The notes under the pieces: model-generated
The model's database searches: none
The model's input: only the letters and a program-made list of their open reading frames with translations
What the model was told of the DNA's origin: nothing
Position numbers and translations under genes: made by a program
Assembly (NCBI GenBank): GCA_963556195.1
Contig: OY744520.1
Location: forward strand, 147,501 to 211,500
Length of the DNA: 64,000 nt
Direction of reading: 5' to 3'
Origin: Sepiola atlantica
Taxonomy: Eukaryota; Mollusca; Cephalopoda; Sepiida; Sepiolidae
Shown here: positions 1 to 8,830 of the stretch, piece by piece
Numbering within the stretch: the stretch's first letter is position 1
Layout of the letters: each line of letters starts with the position of its first letter

Positions 1-1200
1 AGAGACTATAGGTCTAATTTGTGTGTGTGTGTTGGTCTTGTGTGTTTTAATGAGGTGGTAGAAGGTGGGAAGTCTGCTATTTTTGGTGGTGAAGTTGATT
101 TTGTATTTTTTGGGGAGGTTACGTGTGAGACAGATTTGGGACCAGGTGTTGTTAATGGAGTTTTGGACTAATGTGGCTGAAATGTTGGGGGCGGGGGTGT
201 ATAGGTTGTTGTTGTTAAGATGTTCGAGAGCGAGTATGTTGTATGAGTCTTGAGAGATGATACAGAATTCCTTACCTTTATCAGAGGGTAAGTAAACTAG
301 GTTTTTATTTTTCAGGTTTTCTAGGGTAAGGCGTTGGGATCTGGTGATGTTAGGGGTGATGTGGGGTTGTTCTTGTTGGAGTATATCAAGGATCCTCTGT
401 TTTAATCTAGAAAGTTTTTGATCAATTAGGTGGTTACTAGGTGGTGGGTGTAGTGGGTGGTCAAGCTGGTAGACAGGAAAGGAATTAGTAGCGTTGGTTG
501 TATTATTAGGGATGTCTTGAGTAGGTTGATTAAATGCTGTGAGCCATTTGAGGTAATAAGCTGTTCTACAGAATTGAGTCTCGATCTTAAGTTTTGTGTG
601 GTCGTTTAGCTTTTGGGTGGTGATGAATTTGGGGCCAAGGCTGAGAAGCTCAGTCTCGGCAGTAGTAAGGGAGCCGGTGAGGTCAGTGACCATGGGGGGG
701 CTAGTGAGGTGGCTGTTGGAGTTGTAGGTTCTGGTGGTACTAGTGTTCTTGGTGATGTGAGGTTGAGAATATTTCTGGGAAAGCCAAGTGAATTTCCGTT
801 TAAGTCTGTTTTTCTCGAGGTTGAAGCAATGGTGATAGGCATCATTGACAGCCGTAGATATGTTGTGTGTTGATTGTTCTGTGGGTGTGGATAGTGAGGA
901 GTTGATCTCTGTGATGGTGTTGATGAGTTGATGAAGTTTACAATGGAGGTATTGGATAATTTTCTTGATACAATAGTTATGTATGAATTTTCTGGCTGGG
1001 TAAAGTATGGGTAGGTGGAGGCAGGCGGGTAGGTGGATGTTTTGTATAGTGTTGGGTGTTATGTTGTGCTTGAGGCATCTTTTGAGGAAGCGGATCTGGC
1101 AGCTGGCTTTGGCACGTTTCTCCGAGAGTCGGAATAATTCTCTGGCGTATGCAAACTGTGTCTGGCCTAGACGAAGTGTTAGTAGAGAATGGTAGTTTGC
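1..1200 (-). CDS. Penelope-like retroelement polyprotein, N-terminal half (partial at window edge)
   Basis: The minus strand is open with no stop for 400 codons, from a TAA at 1201-1203 to the left edge. In order it reads an N-terminal region with LGQTQFAYARELFRLSEKRA, then LSLGPKF, then NLVYLPSDKGKEFCIISQDS, then LPTFYHLIKTHK and RPIVS at the edge. These match the conserved N-terminal and finger motifs of Penelope-like (PLE) reverse transcriptases, which copy RNA at chromosomal ends or nicks in the nucleus. The catalytic YADD box and the GIY-YIG nuclease would lie beyond position 1. The first methionine in frame is internal (691-693), so the true start is upstream, in another exon, or lost. 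A 400-codon frame without a stop is unusual in this decayed window and suggests a fairly young copy. Family assignment is firm; activity is not known. Confidence 0.85.
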
Positions 1201-1203
1201 TTA

Positions 1204-2185
1204 AAGCATTGCTGGGTATAGTAGTAGTAAGTTTTTGAAAGGCTGTGGGCAATGCAATTCCGGGTAAGATGCAAGTTGAAAGGAAAGGAACAAAAACAAT
1301 AACAATAAATCGAATACGATATAAGACTTACTATTTATTTTTCCTTTTTTTTTTTTTTTTTTTTTTTCTTACATAATATAACAGCAAGAGTGTTTTAGTT
1401 GTTCGTGTGATGTCCGGGTGATTAAAAATCACTATTTGATATTTCGGGAAAAGACATCCCTTTGTCAAAAATATTAGACCAGAAGAAGAATATTTTTCTT
1501 CTCCGACTGTGTAGAGAATAATACAAAACAAAATGGCTGCCAGATATAGACCGCAGCAAAAAAGCAGTTTCGCAGGGGATATAAATTAAATTAAGTTTTA
1601 TTTTAATATTATGTTAAATATATGATTTGGTGTTTAAAATATTTGTGTAATGTTGGTTAGGTGTATGGTGTTCGATAAACTGTTAGTTTTGATAATATAT
1701 ATATATAATTTTTTTATTTTTTATATTTGAATATTTACTTTGTTTTATCTTCGTATTTTTTATTTTGTTTATCTTTCTTTCGTAATTTAAGAATTTTAAT
1801 ATAAAGTAAATTAATTAGTCTCATATTTTAAATATTCTAGATCTATCTATTTATCGATTATCATCTATTAAAGAAGTGTTACTAATTACTAATTGTGAGT
1901 TTCGTCAAATTAGATTAACGAATTAACTTATTAACTTGATATATTTACTATAAGATAAAGGGGAGTAACTCTGGATTTTTTAATTATTTTTTTTTATAAT
2001 TAATTTTTTTTTTTTTAGGTGGAGATCTGTATAACAATATTAGTATATATATACAACATATATACACATAATGCATATATACATATATATATACATATCA
2101 ATGTATTATTGTTTGTTTAATTGTTTATCTATATATATTCATCAATTTCTTTACATATTTGTTTTTGTAATTTTTTTAATTTTAA

Positions 2186-2216
<31 letters not shown>

Positions 2217-2313
2217 ATTATTATTTACTTGTTAAATTTATTTTATGAATTATTTATTTAATATTTGCATGTTATGTATACATTCTATATGTGTTTGGAT
2301 TTATTAATTAATA
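1204..2313. other. AT-rich gene-free stretch with poly-T run
   Basis: I see no gene here. A run of about 20 T lies near 1347-1369. Read on the minus strand it is a poly-A tract of the kind left by retroposition. The rest is very AT-rich, with short TA/ATTT repeats around 2040-2230. A GGGGAGTAACTCTGG motif at about 1960 resembles a motif found in the dispersed repeat at 14.3 and 22.8 kb. Confidence 0.5.
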
Positions 2314-3027
2314 ATGCTAGGTTATAGGAAACCTGCCTGCAAAAAACTTTTCATACACTATAAGTCTGCCCTGCCAACAAAAGCCAAATTAAGTTATGCC
2401 CATAATGAAATCACCCGAATACAAAATAAATGCTCTTCAGCTGCTGACAAAATATCACACACTAAAAACTTCCACCAAACCCTCCAAACTAATGGCTACC
2501 CTGCCCCCACCATAGCCCACCTAAATAAGCCCAAAACACGTAGACACCGCACCCTCTCTAACACATGCTTCTTAAAACTCCCTTTCTTCAGCGATAAGAT
2601 CACCACCTCCATCCGCAAGGCAATACATAAGGAAAACCTTAACATACAACTAACACATACTGGCACCTCCTTACGCCAACATCTATCTAATAAACATACT
2701 AACCACACACCCGAACCCTGCTCCCTGGCCAATTGCCCTATCCCCAACACAGGTCTGTGCCATCGCACTAACTGTGTTTACAAACTACAGTGCAATAAAT
2801 GCAAAAAATTTTACATCGGCAACACTACAAGACCGCTACACTTGCGCATAAAGGAGCACTTGAATACCCGTATATCCTCTTTCCACAAACACATAGAGAT
2901 TTGCTCAAACACTCAGCGCGATATTCACGTCTCCATCTTAGCGTCTGTCAGAAACATTGGTGACCTTAGAATCACAGAATCAATCCTCATCTCCAGATTA
3001 AACCCCTCACTCAATCAACTGCATTAA
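2314..3027 (+). CDS. Penelope-like retroelement, C-terminal part with GIY-YIG endonuclease (5'-truncated)
   Basis: This 237-aa frame is the 3' end of a PLE. Residues ~20-75 hold the RT thumb/linker pattern (AKLSYAHNEITRIQNKCSS, then NGYPAPTI). Residues ~150-200 hold the GIY-YIG nuclease with its Cys-rich lead-in: CVYKLQCNKCKKFYIGNTTR followed by RIKEHLN. The nuclease nicks target DNA and the RT then primes from the nick. The palm domain is missing. The frame begins just after an in-frame stop in AT-rich DNA, so the element is 5'-truncated and the ATG is fortuitous. It lies on the opposite strand from the PLE at 1-1200, so the two are separate insertions or an inverted arrangement. A hammerhead-like motif follows 207 bases downstream on the same strand, as expected for a PLE terminal repeat. 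Confidence 0.85.
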   Translation: MLGYRKPACKKLFIHYKSALPTKAKLSYAHNEITRIQNKCSSAADKISHTKNFHQTLQTNGYPAPTIAHLNKPKTRRHRTLSNTCFLKLPFFSDKITTSIRKAIHKENLNIQLTHTGTSLRQHLSNKHTNHTPEPCSLANCPIPNTGLCHRTNCVYKLQCNKCKKFYIGNTTRPLHLRIKEHLNTRISSFHKHIEICSNTQRDIHVSILASVRNIGDLRITESILISRLNPSLNQLH

Positions 3028-3233
3028 TTTTCTTTCAGCCTTCTGGACTTCTGGATATATTTCCTAATCATGTTTTTCAAACTCTATGACCTGGATGGAT
3101 TGTATAGATTAAACAAAAAGTATGTTTTTTGGTTGATATATTTGATGTTATATATTTTTATGTATTGCTGTATATATTTTCATATATTTTTAAAGAGTAT
3201 TTTTTTGCTTGTAGTAATGTCACTATAGTAATG

Positions 3234-3279
3234 GTTCTCTGAGGAGAAGTTTATCTTTGAAAACTCATGAGCTAAGGAC
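3234..3279 (+). ncRNA. hammerhead-ribozyme-like motif in PLE 3' region
   Basis: The core reads CTGAGGA (3239-3245) and GAAA (3259-3262). Stem II is GAAG/CTTT around a TTTAT loop. Stem I pairs GTTCT (3234-3238) with AGGAC (3275-3279), five pairs including one G-U. Stem III is short (positions 3262-3273) with an A.C mismatch at its second pair; the base before the putative cut is A3274. PLEs are known to carry minimal hammerhead ribozymes in their terminal repeats, and this copy is correctly placed and oriented. The fold is read by eye. The mismatch and the weak first pair of stem II make activity uncertain. Confidence 0.5.
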
Positions 3280-3456
3280 GTTAAGATACTTTGCTTGAAC
3301 TTTGAATTTTAATAAAATTTGATTGACACCTTATTTTATTATTTAATTTTATATTATAATATTAAAGCTCTATCCAGTATATTGAGCTTGAGTTTTTATC
3401 CGGATGTTTTCACTAATTATAAGATATTAGTTGACGCTTATATCTTTTGTTGGATT

Positions 3457-3459
<3 letters not shown>

Positions 3460-3548
<89 letters not shown>
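3460..3548. repeat. (TA)n microsatellite
   Basis: About 44 uninterrupted TA units. The array abuts a 69-bp sequence (3549-3617) that recurs inverted at 4162-4230. Confidence 0.95.
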
Positions 3549-3549
<1 letters not shown>

Positions 3550-4230
3550 GTTTTGTTCGAGGGGGAGAATGATTTTAGAATTACAAAAGAAAATACGATT
3601 TAATGAAACATAGTAAAATAGATGTAACCCCGAGGCGCCTTTCGACCGACTACTTTTCAAGGGAAAACGTCGGTATTTGTTAACCCCCCACAAATTTAAA
3701 ACCAATGAATGGTATATAATGAAGAAGTACAGCAGGTGGCGGGATGGAGAAAGACTTTTTTATATAAAAGAAAAAAGAAAAATAATTATTTAAAAAAAAT
3801 GGGGTATATTAGTGCATGCATATATATGTATAAACATATATATACATAGCCAAGCACAGATGAAATGATCACCCATCAGAAGCAAAGGAGTCGCCGAAGA
3901 TCAACAGTCTGTGTTTTAAGTCTCTCTGTCGGCATAGAGATGGTCGTTGAGTATTGATAAAAATGGCCTTGAGAATATCCAAATGAAATTTGTGACATCC
4001 TGAGAAGTTGTCGTCTGAATAGAGATCACGGCAACTCTTTTTACTAAGCAAATATTCACCTATAGCGGACTCATGTGCTTGTAGATGCGCGGATGGTGAA
4101 CCGCACTGACATTGAAAGCGATACATTATTAAACTTAAATTAGTGGTCGGCAAGACATCCTTACTATGTTTCATTAAATCGTATTTTCTTTTTTAATTCT
4201 AAAATCATTCTCCCCCCCATCGAACAAAAC
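3549..4230. repeat. inverted repeat bracketing a PLE fragment, TA arrays on both outer sides
   Basis: Bases 3549-3617 (from CGTTTTGTTCGAGGG to AACATAGTAA) reappear as the reverse complement at 4162-4230 with only a few differences, mainly in the G run and one A/T. The inside (3618-4161) contains a degraded PLE GIY-YIG end on the minus strand. The outer sides are (TA)n arrays at 3460-3548 and 4264-4342. The two arms are therefore copies of the same PLE boundary in opposite orientation. Confidence 0.75.
3869..4174 (-). pseudogene. Penelope-like GIY-YIG domain, internally deleted
   Basis: The minus frame of 101 aa has SLIMYRFQCQCGS (entry to the nuclease domain), then jumps to AHESAIGEYLLSKKSC, YSDDNF, and FHLDILKAIFINTQRPSLCR. 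These are the distal motifs of one PLE nuclease type: an alpha-helical region ending in an I-x-x-Q-x-P-x-L-C-R-Q-like box. The YIG-x-T-x-R segment that should follow CQCGS is missing, so the nuclease is inactive. The frame begins inside the inverted-repeat arm at 4162-4230. This is a different PLE lineage from the one at 2314-3027. Confidence 0.7.
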
Positions 4231-4260
4231 GAATTTATATGGTGCGGCACCAACATAACT

Positions 4261-4263
<3 letters not shown>

Positions 4264-4342
<79 letters not shown>
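4264..4342. repeat. (TA)n microsatellite
   Basis: About 39 TA units, grading into TG-rich repeats at 4343. Confidence 0.95.
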
Positions 4343-4354
<12 letters not shown>

Positions 4355-4690
4355 ATGCATGTATATATATGTATATATAAGTATAATGTATGTGGGTGTG
4401 CACGTTTGTATGTATGTATATGTATGTGAGTGTGTCTATAAAATATATATGTATGTGTGTGCATGTATATATATGTATATATAAGTATAATGTATGTGGG
4501 TGTGCACGTTTGTATGTATGTATATGTATGTGAGTGTGTCTATAAAAATATATATATATGTGTACTTTGGGCATGCATCTGTGTATATATGCCTGTATGT
4601 ACGCATGTGTATGAGTGGATGTAAGTGTGTGTCTCTTTATTCGTCTGTAAGTATGTGTGCACTTATTATTATGTGTAGGTATGCCTGTAA
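4343..4690. repeat. TATG/TGTA-rich array with a ~104-bp tandem duplication
   Basis: Bases 4357-4442 recur almost exactly at 4461-4546 (period about 104). Each copy holds GTGCACGTTTGTATG and GAGTGTGTCTATAAAA. Open frames here (both strands) are products of the repeat, not genes. Confidence 0.85.
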
Positions 4691-5440
4691 ATCTATGAAT
4701 TATATTTCATTCATCCTTGTTTGGATGATGCGCTTTCTTTTTCCCCTCTCTCTACTTATTTAATATTATTTTCCTATTTTCCTATAATATTCCAATCTCA
4801 AAACCCACATCCTTCTTCTTTTGACACTGTCTTATATTTTATACCTCCCTCCCTTTTCTTAGTATTTGTCATTTCCCCTAACACACTTACATTGAATACA
4901 GTAGTTTCAGTTGGCTCCTGCTGACTTTTAAATTTAAATTCTATTTATTTTTTCATTTTCCAGTCCCTATTTTAAACAATTGTTTTTTTGTTCGGATCTT
5001 ACTGCATATTTCTACTCTATCACATTTTTTCTATATATACGTCAGACAAAGGAGTTATGGTTTGCACAACTCCTATCAGCTCATGAGAACCCTAATTGGA
5101 CATTATAATTTTCAACACCGAGTGAGTCTTTTGAACTTTTTAAATGATTTTTTTGTGTTTTTCTATCGTTTTATTAATTTGCATACACCCTGAATAGACT
5201 TTTCCCGCCAGGATAACCTTTTTCGTTTTTGGAATAACCATTCACTACTTGGATTGTTTTTTAATCGACTTCTTTGACATCATTATAAAACGGGAGGAAG
5301 TTCAGAAAGTGGTCAGGAACTGTGTTCGCTCTCAATCAATCGATCCTGCTCCGAATATACACGATCCTGGTAAAATTGGGACTGCAAACAATTCGACAAA
5401 GTTAGCAATTAACACACTATCGTGGGGCGCATACTTGTCA
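4691..5440. other. stretch without an identifiable gene
   Basis: Pyrimidine-rich DNA at 4730-4870, then ordinary AT-rich sequence. A frame crossing 5249-5810 is open but chimeric. Its 3' part is an antisense LINE fragment and its middle spans a perfect hairpin, so I do not call it a gene. The 5290-5580 part may derive from an unidentified transposase-like source. Confidence 0.4.
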
Positions 5441-5441
5441 A

Positions 5442-5487
5442 TGATTGACTGTGGACTTGGGAAGTCTCCCAAGTCCACAGTCAATCA
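5442..5487. repeat. perfect 21-bp hairpin with 4-nt loop
   Basis: Left arm 5442-5462 (TGATTGACTGTGGACTTGGG plus A) and right arm 5467-5487 are exact reverse complements, separated by AGTC. A perfect snap-back this tight usually reflects a recent inverted duplication. Confidence 0.9.
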
Positions 5488-5644
5488 ATGTGTTGGGGAG
5501 TTACATGCGAAGACGGCAGCTGCTGTTACAAAGGAATTGGAGAAGGTGATTGAGGTGATAATAGACAATGGCATCGTTTTTCGCTCAGAACCTCTTCATA
5601 CAATGCTAAAAAGATGGAAGTTATTACAGGGCAGCTGGAGAAAT

Positions 5645-5812
5645 GGACAGTCTGTGAGATGGAGTGTGCCAAGCAGAGAAATAATACGTGGAGTTATCAG
5701 CTGCATCTGTATATCTGGAGAATCCCAGGAAGTTACAGCGGTGTGCATTAAAATGCTTTCAGAGACAGAGTTAAGCAGGGTAGAGTCCTGGATCGAAGGG
5801 GAACGGTATAAG

Positions 5813-5815
<3 letters not shown>
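5645..5815 (-). pseudogene. antisense fragment of CR1/Jockey-like LINE endonuclease region
   Basis: The sequence parallels the antisense LINE copies at 39.85-40.08 kb and 46.91-47.13 kb: GACAGTCTGTGAGA, then GTGTGCATTAAAAT, then CCTGG-TCGAAGG-GAA. Read on the minus strand it is the middle of the endonuclease domain. It ends directly at the TA array at 5815. Confidence 0.6.

Positions 5816-5873
<58 letters not shown>
5815..5873. repeat. (TA)n microsatellite
   Basis: About 29 TA units between a LINE fragment and the left arm of the large inverted repeat. Confidence 0.95.
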
Positions 5874-5875
<2 letters not shown>

Positions 5876-5876
<1 letters not shown>

Positions 5877-6204
5877 AATTGTGGTTACCAACGCTAGTAA
5901 AAAACTTTTTGAATAATAATTTATTATCTTATCATTTTAACATTTTAAGTTTTTTTAATATAATTTCATAACGCGTTTCGAGCATTTATCGTTTATCAAT
6001 TATGCTATCTTCAGATGTATATTCCATTTGATAAAGGTTTTTCATTTGAGAAAACATTTCATTTTTCTTTCATTTAAAAAGTGTCTGTTCCATTTGACAG
6101 TGGATCGATCGAAAGATGGAAATAGGTAAAATAAAAAGTTTGGTATGTGGATCGATCGATCGAAAGATGGGAATAGGTGTTTTGTGCATATAAGGGTAGA
6201 AAAT
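5876..6204 (-). repeat. left arm of a large inverted repeat (PLE-type terminal sequence)
   Basis: From AATTGTGGTTACCAACG to GGGTAGAAA this arm matches the reverse complement of 6690-6795 plus 7311-7556. It carries the paired GATCGATCGAAAGATGG blocks and a hammerhead-like core. The right arm holds an extra ~515 bp of (TCTA)n-type sequence (6796-7310) that the left arm lacks. Confidence 0.8.
5962..6020 (-). ncRNA. hammerhead-like motif, left arm
   Basis: On the minus strand: CTGAAGA (6008-6014), stem II AGCAT/ATGCT around a long loop, then CGAAACGCG (GAAA at 5976-5979). The core motifs are intact, but the first stem II pair is U.C here, whereas the inverted copy at 7396-7455 keeps G-C. Stem III would be minimal. 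This is an inference from PLE hammerhead architecture. Confidence 0.45.
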
Positions 6205-6226
6205 AAATCATTAAATAAATCATAAG

Positions 6227-6426
6227 TGTTGTGAAGTTGTCCAACAGTAAATAATAAATAAAGGAAGTCAAGTCGAGGGTTGGTTTAACAAGTGTATTAA
6301 CAAAGTAAGAAAGTGACTAGCACTTGGCTAGACAGTTACAAGACTGTGTTTTGTCTTCTGGTGACTCGCACTATTTATAGTGACAACCGGTGCAGTTTCT
6401 CCTGTGTAAGAACGGCCGGTGTAACA
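6227..6426 (+). mobile_element. 200-bp solo LTR (copy 1) with 5-bp target duplication
   Basis: The unit starts TGTTGTGAAG and ends GGTGTAACA, with TG...CA termini and imperfect inverted ends. It is flanked by ATAAG on both sides (6222-6226 and 6427-6431). A near-identical 200-bp copy lies at 38832-39031 with its own CTATT duplication. A TATA-like TATTTATAG sits about two thirds in, and AATAAATAAA lies near the start. No primer-binding site, polypurine tract or internal region adjoins, so it is best read as a solo LTR of a Gypsy- or BEL-type element left by LTR-LTR recombination. Confidence 0.85.
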
Positions 6427-6689
6427 ATAAGACAAATCACACCACAGACATATAAAAACAAGTACGAACACATGTATAAACAGAAACCCATCTGCACTCG
6501 GAAACGTGTGCATTTTCACACCCTCACACATGGAACGAATGCATACCCCATGTGAGTGGATACATGCATATGTGCAGAAAATAATATGAATACATGTGTA
6601 CATACACCCCTCTCCCTACCAATCTTTCCACCCACCTATCTCTCCACCCACCCGCATATTTCACCTATCTTTGCATGTATTTACATCCC
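6427..6689. other. spacer of inverted repeat
   Basis: Apart from the target duplication next to the solo LTR, I see no gene or repeat that I recognise. Overlapping short frames on both strands have no domain signature. Confidence 0.3.
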
Positions 6690-6840
6690 TCTTTCTACCC
6701 TTATATGCACAAAACACCTATTCCCATCTTTCGATCGATCGATCCACATACAACACTTTTTATTTTACCTATTTCCATCTTTCGATCGATCCACATTCTA
6801 AACTTTTATTTTATTTTATTTTTCTTATTTTATTCTTTCT

Positions 6841-6882
6841 TTCTATCTATCTATCTTTCTATCAGTCTACCTTTTCATATCC

Positions 6883-6946
<64 letters not shown>

Positions 6947-6968
6947 ATATCTATATATCTATCTATCT
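6841..6968. repeat. (TCTA)n microsatellite
   Basis: Interrupted tetranucleotide array with its longest pure block at about 6882-6945. Confidence 0.9.
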
Positions 6969-7395
6969 ACCTTCAATCTTACTTCCTTTCTTCCTCTTTC
7001 TCCCTCCCTACCTATCTATCTACTAACCAATCCTCTTTTCTTTTCTACTCATCTCTCTCTCTCTATCTATCTCTCCAAACCCAAGCAAACATCCTCACCC
7101 CCAACCAACCACACATCCACATTCATGTGTGAACCCACCAGGGACACCGTCATGGATGACCGGGAATGACCACACACACACATACCAAACAGATTCGACC
7201 GGCACCATAACAGCAATTAAAGTAATAAAACCTAATACATAAATGTACTCAAATAACTAAACACTTGCCAAACGGAATATATTTTTATCTCAGCAAGACA
7301 ATCCCCATAACATTTTTCTGTCAAATGGAACAGACACTTTTAAATGAAAGAAAAATGAAATGTTTTCTCAAATGAAACACTTTTATCGAATGGAA

Positions 7396-7455
7396 TATAC
7401 ATCTAAAGAGAGCATAATTGATAAACGATAAATGCTCGAAACGCGTTATGAAATT
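7396..7455 (+). ncRNA. hammerhead-like motif, right arm (core base changed)
   Basis: CTAAAGA (7403-7409), then G-AGCAT, a long loop, ATGCT-C, then GAAACGCG (GAAA at 7438-7441). Stem II is better than in the left arm (G-C first pair), but the invariant G of CTGANGA is A here, which should abolish cleavage. The two arms are complementary records of the same ancestral motif. Confidence 0.45.
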
Positions 7456-7589
7456 ATATTAAAAAAACTTAAAATGTTAAAATGATGAGATAATAAATAA
7501 TTATTGAAATTTATTTTACTAACGTTGGTAACCGCAATACTTTAAATATACTTTTTTCTCTCGTTGGAACTGCACTGATGCTACACAAC

Positions 7590-7596
7590 TCCCTTC

Positions 7597-7627
<31 letters not shown>

Positions 7628-7629
7628 CA

Positions 7630-7719
<90 letters not shown>

Positions 7720-7790
7720 TTAATATGAAATTTCCTTTGAATATAGTGTTATGGTTAGATAATCAAAGGAAATTTCATATTAAATGGCTT

Positions 7791-7846
<56 letters not shown>
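7590..7846. repeat. (TC)n and (TA)n arrays bracketing a 25-bp hairpin
   Basis: (TC)n covers 7590-7677 and TA arrays cover 7678-7715 and 7791-7846. Between the TA arrays sits an inverted repeat: arm 7716-7740 (CCGTTTAATATGAAATTTCC plus TTTGA) and arm 7763-7787, with one mismatch and a 22-nt loop. The arrangement TA-hairpin-TA echoes 3460-4342. Confidence 0.9.
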
Positions 7847-7849
<3 letters not shown>

Positions 7850-7856
7850 TTGTCGG

Positions 7857-8706
7857 CTACCACTTGTGTGCGAGTATCAGTTTCTGTCGTAGGGGACAAA
7901 GGAGGTTGTTCATGTCGCTCTTTTCTTCTCCTTCGTCTTGCCTCTTCATTCTCTCCTTCAAGTCTGCGATGCCTTGATGCGTTGTTTTTATCCACGTGTT
8001 CCGGTCGCTGGCAGTTTGTTTCCACAAGGACACGTCTATGTTGGTTAGGGTCTTTATAGCGCATTTTCTGGAATCTGCACTGTCTTGTCCCGTTGCGGAG
8101 CCTTGATGGATCCTTTCTGTGTATGTGTCCTGCCCGGTGGAGGCGATAGTGGCCTCAACGCTAGTCACTGAGGCTTGATGCAACATTTCTGTGTTAGTTG
8201 TGTGGCTCTCACAAGAGATTTTTAGTTTTTATCTCAGTTTTTGCTACTGGTAGCGCTCTAAGTTCCACGTTTTGCACGCATATTGAAGTATGGATAGAAC
8301 TACTGCCTGGAAGATCATGATTTTAGTGGCTATCGTCAGTGCGATGTTTTTGAATACACGGCAGTTAAATCAACCAAAAGCAGAATAGGCTGCGCTAGTC
8401 CTGTTCTCACCACCATTCTTACAAGTAAAAGTAGATTTTAACATGCTCCCGAGGTATGAAAACTGATCCCCTTCCTCTGGTGGTAATGGTTTTAGTGTTT
8501 GAGGCCAAGAAGACCAGGTTGATGTGGATCTTATTCACTTGCATCCCAAAACGTTCATAGGCTGTGTTGTATGTGTCAGCTAACGGATGAAGGTCGTTTG
8601 TAGTCTGACCTGGGGTGGCATTGTCGTAGTAGCCATCATGCAGGTTCAGAAGGAAGAAACTGAGATACATGTCCCACTTCAGAGAAGCTCCACCACCCTG
8701 CATCAT
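7857..8706 (-). pseudogene. RTE-like LINE reverse transcriptase, C-terminal part, frameshifted
   Basis: Minus-strand pieces in order are LADTYNTAYERFGMQVNKIH (late RT, lower-palm region, ~8510-8570), then IATKIMIFQAVVLSILQYAC (~8270-8330), then RLHRAGHIHRKDPSRLR and RYKD, continuing in another frame as NIDVSLWKQTASDRNTW. This is the usual order of the C-terminal motifs in RTE-type pol proteins (AVV-LL-Y--E-W, R--GH--R--D-R-, RYKD, W---A-DR--W). At least two frameshifts and stops make it a fossil. The clade within LINEs is an inference from memory of these motifs. The right end carries a repeated CATCATGCAGGTY segment shared with 8740-8755. Confidence 0.65.
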
Positions 8707-8708
8707 GT

Positions 8709-8830
8709 GTGATCAAGAGATCAGGGGGGGAGTGTAGCAGCCATCATGCAGGTCCGGAAGGAAAAAGAGTGAGGGTTGCACCGTGCATTGTACATCTGGG
8801 ATTGAACCCAGAGTGTTCTAATCACCAAAT
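8709..8830 (+). mobile_element. Gypsy polypurine tract and LTR start (fragment)
   Basis: GATCAAGAGATCAGGGGGG followed by AGTGTAGCAGCC has the same layout as the minus-strand end of the Gypsy element at 33.4 kb (GATCATGAGATCAGGGGGG then AGTGTGG). It is therefore probably a polypurine tract plus the first bases of a 3' LTR. The following GGGATTGAACCCAGA, read on the minus strand, contains a perfect pol III B-box-like GGTTCAATCCC at about 8793-8803. Confidence 0.4.

Larger units (their letters stand above)
6690..7556 (+). repeat. right arm of the large inverted repeat, with microsatellite insertion
   Basis: Bases 6690-6795 and 7311-7556 are the inverted counterpart of 5876-6204. The intervening 6796-7310 contains (TCTA)n (about 6841-6968) and related pyrimidine-rich DNA. 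Open frames reading SIYLSIYLSIY across it are repeat translation only. Confidence 0.8.

Noticed and set aside
613..873. Plus-strand frame of 86 codons and other plus frames within 1-1200
   Set aside because: They are shadows of the minus-strand PLE frame, which carries clear domain motifs.
3319..3613. Open frames of repeated Tyr-Ile across TA arrays (also 4174-4574, 7578-8064, 29462-29818, 63045-63282)
   Set aside because: They are translations of (TA)n microsatellite DNA in all frames and carry no start context or flanking coding signal.
5249..5971. 240-codon plus-strand frame
   Set aside because: Its middle crosses a perfect snap-back hairpin, its 3' part is antisense LINE sequence, and it ends in a TA array. 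It is chimeric, not a gene.
6594..7169. Two long overlapping frames rich in Ser, Tyr, Leu and Pro
   Set aside because: They read through (TCTA)n and pyrimidine-rich sequence in two frames at once, typical of repeat DNA.
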